The notes: generated by a model not told the origin, from the letters alone. DNA of 5,135 nt from Bacillota bacterium (GCA_023409755.1 JAEYRA010000047.1:1-5135); one strand, 5' to 3'; numbered from the stretch's first letter, positions 1 to 5,135 are shown. Made by a program: numbers and translations.

Positions 1-339
1 CAGCATGAGCCCATAGAGCAGATCCTCCAGCGTCAGCTCCTCACCCTGCTTGAGGTAGATGGAGGAGCCCTCCACCCCGGCGGCCCGGGCGCTCACCTTC
101 ACCGTGTCGGTGAGCTTGCCATGCTCCAGCGCCACCAGCGCCGTCATGATCTTGGTGCAGCTTGCCATGGGCAGGCGCTCATGGGCGTTCTGCTCAAAGA
201 GCACGCGCCGGCTGGTCTGTTCCAGCACACAAGCGGCCCTGGCGGTCACCTTCCGCACCGGGGCCGCCTGGGCAACACCATTATACCCGAAAAGCAGCAG
301 CGCCGCCAACAGCGCCGCCGCAATTGCCTTCCCTTTCAT
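1..339 (-). CDS. dacF: D-alanyl-D-alanine carboxypeptidase (DacF/DacB-type, peptidase S11), N-terminal part
   Basis: The first 113 residues of a low-molecular-weight penicillin-binding protein are visible; the rest lies beyond position 1. Enzymes of this family remove the terminal D-Ala from peptidoglycan stem peptides outside the membrane, and sporulation members trim the spore cortex. Residues 1-25 form a signal peptide: Lys at 2 and 4, a Leu/Ala-rich core, and an A-Q-A cleavage site before Ala26. The active-site SxxK motif is S60-C-T-K63, in the typical P-M-A-S-C-T-K-I-M-T context. The E-G-S-S-I-Y-L stretch and the E-D-L-L-Y-G-L-M-L stretch at the window edge are also typical of S11 enzymes. 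The ATG overlaps the gerW stop as ATGA and has no strong ribosome binding site of its own, so translational coupling is likely. The family call is secure. The choice of dacF over dacB is inferred from the gerW neighbourhood. Confidence 0.92.
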   Translation of the reverse strand, partial: MKGKAIAAALLAALLLFGYNGVAQAAPVRKVTARAACVLEQTSRRVLFEQNAHERLPMASCTKIMTALVALEHGKLTDTVKVSARAAGVEGSSIYLKQGEELTLEDLLYGLML

Positions 340-866
340 AGTTCGTCTTTCGGCGGTCGCACATTGGGGTCCTGTGCGCCATTCGGGATGTCGGCCGTAC
401 CGTCCCGGGTCTCTCCCTGGTGCATGAACGGACGGCTGCGCCCCCGTCCCTCCGCGGCGTTCCCATGGCTGTGCTCCTTGCTGCGGAATGCATCCCGCAC
501 CTGGCACAGTAGGTCGGGGATCCTCTCAATCACCCGCTCATAGGTGTTGTTAAACTGCACCGGCAGCAGGTTCACCTCTCCCTCGCTCACCACCAGGAAG
601 GCCATTGGGCAGATGGACACACCTGCGCCCGTTCCCCCGGCAAAGGGGTAGGCCCCACCCTGCCCCTGGCCGCCCTGCTGCTGCCCCTGGCCGCTGCCAT
701 ACTCCCCGCCGCCGGCCACAAACCCAAAGCTCACCTTGGAGATGGGGATAATAACAGTGCCGTCGCCCATCACCACCGTGTCGCCCACGATGGTGTTGAC
801 GTCAACCATGTTGCGTATGTTCTCCAATGTGGTTTCCATCATGTTTTCGATCGGATGACCGTTCAT
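336..866 (-). CDS. ytfJ: Sporulation protein GerW/YtfJ family
   Basis: A 176-residue protein of the GerW (YtfJ) family, which in Bacillus is made in the forespore and is needed for normal spore germination. Its biochemical role is not settled. The family signature is clear: an N-terminal H-P-I-E-N-M-M-E-T-T-L-E-N-I segment, then V-D-V-N-T-I-V-G-D (residues 21-29), and G-T-V-I-I-P-I-S-K-V-S-F-G-F (residues 36-49). A Gly/Gln-rich linker (about 52-72) follows, then a hydrophobic G-V-S-I-C-P-M-A-F-L-V-V strand (82-93). Residues 130-176 form a charged, low-complexity tail and make the protein somewhat longer than the roughly 150-residue Bacillus homologue. No signal peptide or membrane helix is seen. 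The ATG is supported by AGGGAGG seven bases upstream. The gene starts inside the 3' end of the DUF2953 gene and ends in an ATGA overlap with the carboxypeptidase gene. Confidence 0.95.
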   Translation of the reverse strand: MNGHPIENMMETTLENIRNMVDVNTIVGDTVVMGDGTVIIPISKVSFGFVAGGGEYGSGQGQQQGGQGQGGAYPFAGGTGAGVSICPMAFLVVSEGEVNLLPVQFNNTYERVIERIPDLLCQVRDAFRSKEHSHGNAAEGRGRSRPFMHQGETRDGTADIPNGAQDPNVRPPKDEL

Positions 867-1461
867 TGTGTTTCCTCCCTGTCAGGCTTTCCAACGCCAC
901 AGGGATACTATGTCTGATTTGCAGTGTGGCTATGCACCGCAGACGCACCGAACAACGCCGTTTGGAAAAATCAGGCAGAACATCAACGTGACGTTCGAAG
1001 GGCAGCGCCCCGCGGGTCAGCAGCACCGCGTCCAGCGCCAGCAGCAGGGCGTTGAGCGCCCCGCACAGCAGGGCCGTCGCCGCGGCGTCGTCCTGCACGC
1101 CCAGCCGTGCGCGAACGGAAAACTGCTCCACCGTCAGCAGATCGAGGAGCTGCCTTCCCTGCGCTGCCGACAGCGGCAGGTTGGTGCCACGCTGATTCCA
1201 CAAGTCCACCCAGGGGGGCGGCGGCAAGGGGCGCAGGCGGCCCACCGGCCCCCGCAGCCACAGACGTGCCGCCCGGCCTGGCTGCCATCGAAATTGCAGC
1301 TCCACCATCGCCAGCGGGCCCAGCGCGGTGCGAATACGCAGCCACAGGCCGCCCCGCTCCACCGCCAGGCACAGGGAGAAGCGCAGCCGCCCAAAGAGCA
1401 CCAGTGCCGCCACCGCTGCCGCCACCCCCCCCGCCAGCACCCACAACCAGACCCAGCGCAC
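802..1461 (-). CDS. DUF2953 (YtfI-like) membrane-anchored protein
   Basis: A 219-residue protein recognised as DUF2953 from its pattern and from its position directly before gerW, as in many spore formers; its function is unknown. Residues 2-24 form one N-terminal membrane helix (W/V/L/A-rich, ending F-G-R-L-R). A basic, beta-like region and a proline run (P-L-P-P-P-P-W) follow. The best family marks are G-V-Q-D-D-A-A-A-T-A-L-L-C-G (about 121-134) and V-D-V-L-P-D-F-S-K-R-R (about 160-170). The chosen start is GTG at 1461, with AAAGGGG seven bases upstream. An in-frame TTG at 1482 is possible but sits only 10 bases from the proposed -10 element. The last 21 or so residues, charged and unlike the rest, are encoded out of frame over the start of gerW. 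The stop codon may have been lost and replaced by one further on. Confidence 0.8.
   Translation of the reverse strand: MRWVWLWVLAGGVAAAVAALVLFGRLRFSLCLAVERGGLWLRIRTALGPLAMVELQFRWQPGRAARLWLRGPVGRLRPLPPPPWVDLWNQRGTNLPLSAAQGRQLLDLLTVEQFSVRARLGVQDDAAATALLCGALNALLLALDAVLLTRGALPFERHVDVLPDFSKRRCSVRLRCIATLQIRHSIPVALESLTGRKHNERSSDRKHDGNHIGEHTQHG
874..880 (-). promoter_or_regulatory. Ribosome binding site of gerW/ytfJ
   Basis: AGGGAGG on the minus strand, seven bases before the ATG at 866. It lies inside the coding region of the upstream DUF2953 gene. It fixes the gerW start and confirms that the two genes really overlap. Confidence 0.8.
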
Positions 1462-1492
1462 CTCGTTTCCCCTTTCCTGCAAATGTCTGGAT

Positions 1493-1522
1493 TAGTATGA
1501 ACATCCCTTCGAAAAAACACAC
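1493..1522 (-). promoter_or_regulatory. Candidate forespore (sigma F/G-type) promoter of the DUF2953-gerW-dac cluster
   Basis: On the minus strand the heptamer CATACTA (1499-1493) matches the Bacillus sigma G -10 consensus CATnHTA at every position. It is preceded at 18 bases by GTGTG (1522-1518), which matches 4 of 5 positions of the -35 consensus GHATR. Read as sigma F, the -10 region keeps AnAHTR but only one of the two upstream G residues. Transcription would start roughly 25 bases before the GTG of the DUF2953 gene. The regulons of gerW and dacF homologues in Bacillus make forespore control plausible. The motifs are short, so this remains a prediction. Confidence 0.45.
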
Positions 1523-1528
1523 CAGAAC

Positions 1529-1557
1529 TTGTTGGAAGAGGAAAAGGATGGTAGAGT
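1529..1557 (+). promoter_or_regulatory. Weak candidate vegetative promoter for the plus-strand small gene
   Basis: TTGTTG (1529-1534) and TAGAGT (1552-1557) are separated by 17 bases and resemble a sigma A -35/-10 pair. The agreement with TTGACA and TATAAT is only partial (about 3/6 and 4/6). It lies just upstream of the possible starts at 1577 and 1583, and back to back with the proposed forespore promoter. Confidence 0.22.
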
Positions 1558-1582
1558 GGTGAGAAGAAAAGGCGGGGTGACG

Positions 1583-1981
1583 ATGGAACGATTGCAATCC
1601 TTTTGGCCGGTGGTGCTTATCCTGGCACTAACGCTGATCCTCTTCGCATCCACGCGGGTGCAGCGGCGCAAGTTCGACCAGCTGAATGAATCCCCTGCCA
1701 GCCCTCTGCGTCGCCGGGGTGGGTTTGCCCTGGCCCGCGCGCGCATCACCGACGCCAAGGGGGTGCCTGGTGAGGGGGGCAAGGTGCTCTTCCATCTAGA
1801 GATGATGGTGGAGCCGATGGACGGCCCCAAGTACCCGGCCACCACGACGTGGCTGGTGGCGACCGACGCGCTGCACTTTGTGGGGGTTGGGCAGGTACTC
1901 TCGGTCAAGGTATCGGTGAGCGATTCGTCAGTCATCCAACCCAATGGGCCCTGGGCCACCTGGGCGCCCCCGGGGCAGTAA
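1583..1981 (+). CDS. Small membrane-anchored protein of unknown function
   Basis: I do not recognise this gene. From ATG 1583 it encodes 132 residues: a short amphipathic start, one membrane helix (about residues 6-23, W-P-V-V-L-I-L-A-L-T-L-I-L-F-A), then a basic stretch V-Q-R-R-K-F and a soluble domain. The domain alternates hydrophobic strands and contains A-R-A-R-I-T-D-A-K-G-V, K-V-L-F-H-L-E-M-M-V-E-P-M, K-Y-P-A-T-T-T-W-L-V, and G-Q-V-L-S-V-K-V-S-V-S-D. The order 'charged strand, V-x-P, Y-P-A-T, then G-x-x-(L/V)-x-V-(K/R)-V' recalls small single-pass proteins with a beta-barrel-like domain in other Gram-positive bacteria; this is resemblance only. The start is uncertain. In-frame GTG codons at 1556, 1559 and 1577 also follow purine-rich sequence, and the ribosome binding site (GGCGGGGTG) is weak. 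It stands alone between two minus-strand operons. Codon pattern and GC match its neighbours, which supports a real gene. Confidence 0.7.
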   Translation: MERLQSFWPVVLILALTLILFASTRVQRRKFDQLNESPASPLRRRGGFALARARITDAKGVPGEGGKVLFHLEMMVEPMDGPKYPATTTWLVATDALHFVGVGQVLSVKVSVSDSSVIQPNGPWATWAPPGQ

Positions 1982-2149
1982 CGTGCAAGCAAACCACCCG
2001 GAGCTATGTCTTTTACCCGAAGACACTATGAGTACTATGGCAAGTTGCTGCGCTTGCAGGGAGCGGGTGTTCAAAGCACTTACGTGCGGCTGCATTGATG
2101 AACTGGCATCAAAAATCAAATCGGTACTACGAAATTACTTGCCCCATAT

Positions 2150-2190
2150 CGAAGCAGAGGGCCGGAAATTGTGGCCGGCACATCGCTTCG
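2150..2190. repeat. Two-tier inverted repeat (stem-loop)
   Basis: The outer arms CGAAGC (2150-2155) and GCTTCG (2185-2190) pair perfectly. The inner arms GCCGG (2161-2165) and CCGGC (2175-2179) also pair, around a 9-base loop. The two stems are separated by a symmetric 5/5 internal loop. No T-run follows on either strand, so it is not a standard intrinsic terminator. It may be an RNA structure, a protein site or part of a repeat element. Confidence 0.5.
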
Positions 2191-2230
2191 CATGTCGGTT
2201 AGCCCCACAAAACCGGAATTTTCTATGAGA

Positions 2231-2278
2231 GCATAAAGAACGGGCATGCCGCAACAGTTCCCTGTACGGCACACCCGT
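2231..2278 (-). terminator. Rho-independent terminator of the histidine operon
   Basis: ACGGGTGTGCCGT (2278-2266, minus strand) pairs with GCGGCATGCCCGT (2252-2240) over 13 positions, counting three G-U wobbles. A one-base bulge follows, then a further 4-bp stem (2254-2257 with 2262-2265) capped by four bases. On the minus strand the hairpin is followed by TTCTTTAT. It starts 34 bases after the hisIE stop. In plus-strand RNA the three wobbles become A-C mismatches, so the structure is weaker that way, though a T-rich run also follows on that side. Confidence 0.75.
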
Positions 2279-2311
2279 TTGGCTTGTGTTTGTTGCTTTG
2301 TTGGGTTGTGA

Positions 2312-2941
2312 CTACTTGCGCGCGGCCACCTCGGCCAGCACGTCCTCCCACGAGAGGCCCTGGTTGGCCATGAGTACCATCGTGTGGTAGAGGAGGTCGG
2401 CAACCTCGTAGCGCATCTCCTCGTTACTGCCCTTCATCGCGGCGATGATGACCTCCGACGACTCCTCGCCCACCTTCTTGCAGATCTTCTCCACCCCCTT
2501 GTCAAAGAGGTAATTGGTGTAGGACCCCTCCTTGGGGTGCTCCTTGCGGTCAAGAATGGTGGCAAACTCACGGCTCAGGGCCTCAAACCCGGGGCGGGCG
2601 GGGCCTTCTGCACGGGCCAGCGGCTGGTGGAAGCACGAATAGGAATTGGTGTGGCAGGCCGGGCCGTTCTGCTCGACCTTGAGGAGGATGGTGTCGCCGT
2701 CACAGTCCAGCACCATTTCCCGCACGGTCTGCACATGGCCGGAGGTTTCGCCCTTGCGCCACAGCTTTTCACGGCTGCGGCTGTAATAGGTGGCCTGCCC
2801 GGTGCGGATGGTCTCCTGCACCGATTCGGCGTTCATGTATGCCACCATCAGCACCGCGCCGGTGGCCACGTCCTGTGCCACGGCGGGCACCAGGCCCTTC
2901 TCATTGAAGCGGATGTCCTTGAGCGTTCCTACCAGTTGCAT
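2312..2941 (-). CDS. hisI: Bifunctional phosphoribosyl-AMP cyclohydrolase / phosphoribosyl-ATP pyrophosphatase (HisIE)
   Basis: A 209-residue cytoplasmic fusion enzyme. The C-terminal HisE domain removes pyrophosphate from phosphoribosyl-ATP, and the N-terminal HisI domain opens the adenine ring of phosphoribosyl-AMP to give ProFAR. In HisI (about 1-110), the metal-binding run D79-C-D-G-D83 and the zinc cysteines C80, C96 and C103 (in A-C-H-T-N-S-Y-S-C-F) are intact. HisE (about 123-209) has the MazG-like motif K-V-G-E-E-S-S-E (E159, E160, E163) and E-V-A-D-L-L-Y-H (E179, D182). The reading frame stays open far upstream, but only over hisF. The true start is ATG 2941, with AGGAGGG six bases before it and a standard HisI N-terminus. 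It overlaps the end of hisF by 13 bases and is the last gene of the operon. The symbol hisIE is also used. Confidence 0.97.
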   Translation of the reverse strand: MQLVGTLKDIRFNEKGLVPAVAQDVATGAVLMVAYMNAESVQETIRTGQATYYSRSREKLWRKGETSGHVQTVREMVLDCDGDTILLKVEQNGPACHTNSYSCFHQPLARAEGPARPGFEALSREFATILDRKEHPKEGSYTNYLFDKGVEKICKKVGEESSEVIIAAMKGSNEEMRYEVADLLYHTMVLMANQGLSWEDVLAEVAARK

Positions 2942-3711
2942 GTGGTTCCCTCCTGCATTCTGACCGGGATGCCGCGCTCCTTCAGGTAGCGCTTCACCGC
3001 GTTGATTTCCAGTTCCTTGTAGTGGAAGAGCGACGCCGCCAGCACGGCGTCGGCGTGGGCTTGCTGCACCACATCGGCAAAGTGTTCCAGCGTGCCGGCC
3101 CCGCCGGAGGCGATGACCGGGATGTTGACCGCGTCGCTGACGGCGCGGGTGAGCCCGACGTCGTAGCCGGCCTTGGTGCCGTCGGTGTCCATGCTGGTCA
3201 GCAGAATCTCCCCCGCCCCCAGCCGCTCGGCTTCGATGGCCCACTCCACAGCGTCTTTGCCGGTGGGCACCCGCCCGCCATTGAGGTAGCACTCCCACCT
3301 CCCGTCAGGCCGGCGCTTGGCGTCGATGGCCACCACCACGCACTGGGTGCCGAAGCGCCACGCCGCGTCGGAAATGAGTCGCGGATCCTTCAAAGCGGCG
3401 GAGTTTACCGATATCTTGTCCGCTCCGGCCTTCAGGATGCGCCGGAAGTCATCGAGGGTGCGGATGCCGCCGCCCACGGTGAGCGGAATGAACACCTGGT
3501 CGGCGGTGCGGGCTACCACGTCAAGGATGATGTCGCGCTTGTCCGACGAGGCAGTAATATCGAGGAATGTAAGCTCGTCGGCCCCCGCCTCGTTGTACAT
3601 GCGGGCGACCTCCACCGGGTCGCCGGCGTCGCGGATGTTGACGAAGTTCACGCCCTTTACAACCCTGCCATCCCGCACGTCCAGGCAGGGGATCACTCTA
3701 CAGGTCAGCAT
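2929..3711 (-). CDS. hisF: Imidazole glycerol phosphate synthase, cyclase subunit HisF
   Basis: A complete 260-residue (beta/alpha)8-barrel enzyme. With ammonia delivered from HisH it converts PRFAR to imidazole glycerol phosphate and AICAR, the branch point that returns AICAR to purine synthesis. The catalytic aspartates are D11 (V-I-P-C-L-D-V) and D130 (V-V-V-A-I-D-A). K99, in G-A-D-K-I-S-V-N-S, is the conserved gate-region lysine. The phosphate-binding loops V-G-G-G-I-R (79-84) and A-S-G-G-A-G (201-206) are present, as is T-S-M-D-T-D-G-T (172-179). The start at 3711 is supported by a GGGAGGG ribosome binding site just upstream. It overlaps hisA by 14 bases and hisIE by 13 bases. Nothing in it departs from the family. 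Confidence 0.98.
   Translation of the reverse strand: MLTCRVIPCLDVRDGRVVKGVNFVNIRDAGDPVEVARMYNEAGADELTFLDITASSDKRDIILDVVARTADQVFIPLTVGGGIRTLDDFRRILKAGADKISVNSAALKDPRLISDAAWRFGTQCVVVAIDAKRRPDGRWECYLNGGRVPTGKDAVEWAIEAERLGAGEILLTSMDTDGTKAGYDVGLTRAVSDAVNIPVIASGGAGTLEHFADVVQQAHADAVLAASLFHYKELEINAVKRYLKERGIPVRMQEGTTCNW
2948..2954 (-). promoter_or_regulatory. Ribosome binding site of hisIE
   Basis: AGGAGGG on the minus strand, six bases before ATG 2941 and inside the 3' end of hisF. It decides the hisIE start against the long in-frame upstream extension. Confidence 0.85.
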
Positions 3712-4432
3712 CTTGCCCTCCCAGGGCGATGGCGTCTTTTAAATCCACCGCCCCCGTGTAAATCGCTTTGCCGACGATCGCCCCGGCCGCACCGATCTCC
3801 TTGGCCCGGCGCACATGCTCCGGCGCGCCTACGCCTCCGGAGAGGATGACGTCGAGTCCGGTTTCGGTGATGAGCCTGGCCGTCGCTTCGAAGTTCGGGC
3901 CGGACAGCATGCCGTCCCGGGAAATGTCGGTGTAAACGATGGTGCGCAAGCCCAGGGCAGCGACCTCGCTCGCCAAGGCAATGGGCGTTTGGTCAGTCAG
4001 CTCCGCCCAGCCGTTGACGGCCACCCGCCCATCCCGCGCGTCAATGCCCACGGCGATGCGCTCCGTCCCCCAGCGACCCACGGCTTCCGACAGGAAGGCA
4101 CGGTCGCGCAGTGCGGCGGTGCCGAGAATCGCCCGCGCCGCGCCGATCTCGCCGAGCATACGCTCCAGATGGGCCATGTTCCGCAGGCCCCCACCCACCT
4201 GCACCGGCAGGCCAGCCGCAGCCACGATGGCCGCGATGGCTGTGAGATTGCGGGAGTCGCCGGCGAACGCGCCGTCCAGATCCACCACATGCAGCCACTG
4301 GGCCCCCTGGGCCGCGAAGCTCCGCGCCATGGCGGCAGGGTCGGTGCCGTACACCGTGGCCTGTGCCATATCTCCCTGTACCAGGCGCACGCACTGCCCG
4401 CCCTTCAAATCAATGGCAGGATAGACGATCAT
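3698..4432 (-). CDS. hisA: ProFAR isomerase HisA (phosphoribosylformimino-AICAR ribotide isomerase)
   Basis: A 244-residue (beta/alpha)8 isomerase that performs the Amadori rearrangement of ProFAR to PRFAR. The catalytic pair is D8 (Y-P-A-I-D-L-K-G-G) and D131 (V-G-I-D-A-R-D-G), and T168 sits in V-Y-T-D-I-S-R-D-G-M. The phosphate loops are V-G-G-G-L-R (79-84) and S-G-G-V-G (198-202). The sequence V-V-D-L-D-G-A (49-55) is standard for HisA rather than HisF, and the overall length is normal. The start ATG at 4432 forms an ATGA overlap with the hisH stop, and its 3' end runs 14 bases into hisF. Translational coupling through the operon is likely. The trpF-like PriA function is not suggested, because the gene sits in a complete his cluster of Firmicutes type. 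Confidence 0.97.
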   Translation of the reverse strand: MIVYPAIDLKGGQCVRLVQGDMAQATVYGTDPAAMARSFAAQGAQWLHVVDLDGAFAGDSRNLTAIAAIVAAAGLPVQVGGGLRNMAHLERMLGEIGAARAILGTAALRDRAFLSEAVGRWGTERIAVGIDARDGRVAVNGWAELTDQTPIALASEVAALGLRTIVYTDISRDGMLSGPNFEATARLITETGLDVILSGGVGAPEHVRRAKEIGAAGAIVGKAIYTGAVDLKDAIALGGQDADL

Positions 4433-5037
4433 AACAGCCCCCCGAAGTTCCGCAGAATTTGTAGCCCCACGTCGCCGCTCTTCTCCGGGTGGAACTGGGT
4501 GGCAAAGAGGTTGCCCCGCGCCACCGCCGCCGTCACCGGCACGCCGTAGTCGCAGGTGGCAGCCAACAGCGCCGGGTCAGCCGGCAGGGCGTGGAAGGAA
4601 TGGACAAAGTAGACGTAAGCCTCCTCCGGAAGCCCGGCAAAGAGCGGATTGCGTTGCTGTATCTGCAGGGTGTTCCAGCCCATGTGGGGGATCTTCCGCC
4701 CCGGCGGGATGGCCACAACCCGGCCCGGCAGAATGCCCAGCCCCTCAAAGTCGCCGCCTTCCTCGGAGCGCTCAAACAGCAGCTGCAGCCCCAGACAGAT
4801 GCCCAGGAACGGACGGCCGGCCTGGGCGACCTGCCGCACCACGGGCACCAAACCGGCTTCAGTCAGGTTTTTCATGCAGTCGGCATAGGCCCCCACACCC
4901 GGCAGCACCGCGCCGTCGGCCCGGGCGATCGTGTCAGGGTCGTCGGTGATGTCCGCCGTCACGCCGATGTGTTCGAAGGCCTTCTGCACACTGCGGAGGT
5001 TTCCCATACCATAGTCGATGATTGCCAGCTTCGCCAT
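4429..5037 (-). CDS. hisH: Imidazole glycerol phosphate synthase, glutamine amidotransferase subunit HisH
   Basis: A 202-residue class I glutamine amidotransferase. It hydrolyses glutamine and passes the ammonia through the HisF barrel. The N-terminal I-I-D-Y-G-M-G-N-L motif, the P-G-V-G-A oxyanion-loop region (46-50) and the nucleophile elbow G-I-C-L-G-L-Q (C81) are intact. H183 and E185 in Q-F-H-P-E-K-S complete the triad. H-M-G-W-N (118-122) and Y-F-V-H-S-F (143-148) are typical of HisH. The start ATG at 5037 follows the hisB stop directly (TAA-ATG, no spacer), with AAAGGAG inside the hisB end as the ribosome binding site. The gene ends in an ATGA overlap with hisA. Confidence 0.98.
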   Translation of the reverse strand: MAKLAIIDYGMGNLRSVQKAFEHIGVTADITDDPDTIARADGAVLPGVGAYADCMKNLTEAGLVPVVRQVAQAGRPFLGICLGLQLLFERSEEGGDFEGLGILPGRVVAIPPGRKIPHMGWNTLQIQQRNPLFAGLPEEAYVYFVHSFHALPADPALLAATCDYGVPVTAAVARGNLFATQFHPEKSGDVGLQILRNFGGLL

Positions 5038-5135
5038 TTACAGCACTCCTTTGGTGGAGGGGATCCCGGACTCCAGCGGGTCGGCGGCAGCGGCCTGCCG
5101 CAGTGCCCGGCCGCAGGCCTTGAACAGCGCCTCGA
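5038..5135 (-). CDS. hisB: Imidazoleglycerol-phosphate dehydratase HisB, C-terminal end only
   Basis: Only the last 32 codons before the TAA (5040-5038) are in the window. They read E-A-L-F-K-A-C-G-R-A-L-R-Q-A, then D-P-L-E-S, and end in G-I-P-S-T-K-G-V-L. The closing P-S-T-K-G-x-L is the hallmark C-terminus of HisB, which dehydrates imidazole glycerol phosphate to imidazole acetol phosphate. Position directly ahead of hisH agrees. Whether it is the short monofunctional form cannot be seen, but that is usual outside enteric bacteria. Confidence 0.93.
   Translation of the reverse strand, partial: EALFKACGRALRQAAAADPLESGIPSTKGVL

Larger units (their letters stand above)
1982..2311. other. Convergent intergenic region, about 330 bases, no convincing gene
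   Basis: This gap lies between the ends of two converging transcription units and is about 50% GC by hand count; a sampled 60-base piece of hisF is 63%. A 66-codon frame from ATG 2028 to 2228 (plus) has no clear ribosome binding site and no recognisable product. Minus-strand frames here are also unconvincing. The region contains small hairpins (GCAAG/CTTGC at 2040-2057, GCAC/GTGC at 2076-2087, CGGTT/AACCG at 2196-2215), a larger palindrome at 2150-2190 and the terminator at 2231-2278. It could be a decayed sequence or an interspersed repeat copy. Confidence 0.6.

Noticed and set aside
59..543. Plus-strand frames opposite the carboxypeptidase and gerW genes
   Set aside because: Both minus-strand genes have clear family motifs. 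The opposite frames have none.
868..1597. Open frames on both strands across the DUF2953 gene (for example 868-1500 plus and 983-1597 minus)
   Set aside because: The products are low-complexity Gln/Arg/Pro or Gly/Ala sequence, as expected from out-of-frame reading of GC-rich codons. The DUF2953 frame fits a family and has a ribosome binding site.
2028..2228. A 66-codon Cys-rich plus-strand frame in the convergent gap
   Set aside because: It has no clear ribosome binding site and no known family, and it runs through the palindrome. It was kept only as a remark under the intergenic region.
1982..2311. Search for a tRNA, small RNA, riboswitch or T-box in the gaps
   Set aside because: I could see no cloverleaf, T-box motif or known riboswitch core. 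Any his-operon leader would lie upstream of hisB, beyond the right edge of the window.
2942..3298. N-terminal extension of hisIE to about 328 residues
   Set aside because: The extra part is an out-of-frame reading of hisF. A strong ribosome binding site and the normal HisI N-terminus place the start at 2941.
3022..4549. Long plus-strand open frames opposite hisF, hisA and hisH (for example 3022-3849 and 3815-4549)
   Set aside because: They are antisense shadows of well-identified his genes in GC-rich DNA. Their products are rich in R, P, G and H, and no family is recognisable.
1..5135. CRISPR array, insertion sequence, phage or defence island
   Set aside because: There is no spaced direct-repeat series and no transposase, integrase or nuclease frame. 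Apart from the one unknown gene, the content is housekeeping and sporulation genes.

Overview
The window looks like chromosomal DNA from a GC-rich, endospore-forming member of the Firmicutes, most likely a clostridial or Oscillospiraceae-type gut bacterium. The lineage is an inference. It rests on a GerW/YtfJ sporulation gene next to a DUF2953 gene and a DacF-type penicillin-binding protein, together with a compact high-GC histidine operon that carries a fused hisIE.

Left part (1-1461, minus strand): a three-gene sporulation/cell-wall cluster, read right to left as DUF2953 membrane protein (1461-802), GerW/YtfJ (866-336) and the N-terminal third of a D-alanyl-D-alanine carboxypeptidase (339 to beyond position 1). 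The first two genes overlap by 65 bases and the last two by ATGA. A sequence resembling a forespore sigma F/G promoter lies just upstream, at 1493-1522, so the cluster may be switched on in the developing spore.

Middle (1493-2311): a short divergent spacer, then one small plus-strand gene (1583-1981) for an unrecognised protein with a single membrane anchor and a beta-rich soluble domain. A convergent gap of about 330 bases follows, at about 50% GC by hand count. It has no convincing gene. It holds a structured palindrome (2150-2190) and a strong hairpin (2240-2278) that is best read as the terminator of the histidine operon.

Right part (2312-5135, minus strand): the downstream end of a histidine biosynthesis operon in the order hisB (C-terminus only) - hisH - hisA - hisF - hisIE. 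All junctions touch or overlap (0, 4, 14 and 13 bases). The encoded enzymes cover the middle of the pathway: HisIE makes ProFAR from phosphoribosyl-ATP, HisA isomerises it to PRFAR, HisH/HisF split PRFAR into imidazole glycerol phosphate and AICAR, and HisB dehydrates the imidazole glycerol phosphate. The key catalytic residues are present in every complete enzyme.

I see no mobile element, CRISPR array, RNA gene or new defence-type system. The least explained items are the small plus-strand membrane protein, the structured low-GC gap, the long DUF2953/gerW overlap and the candidate forespore promoter.
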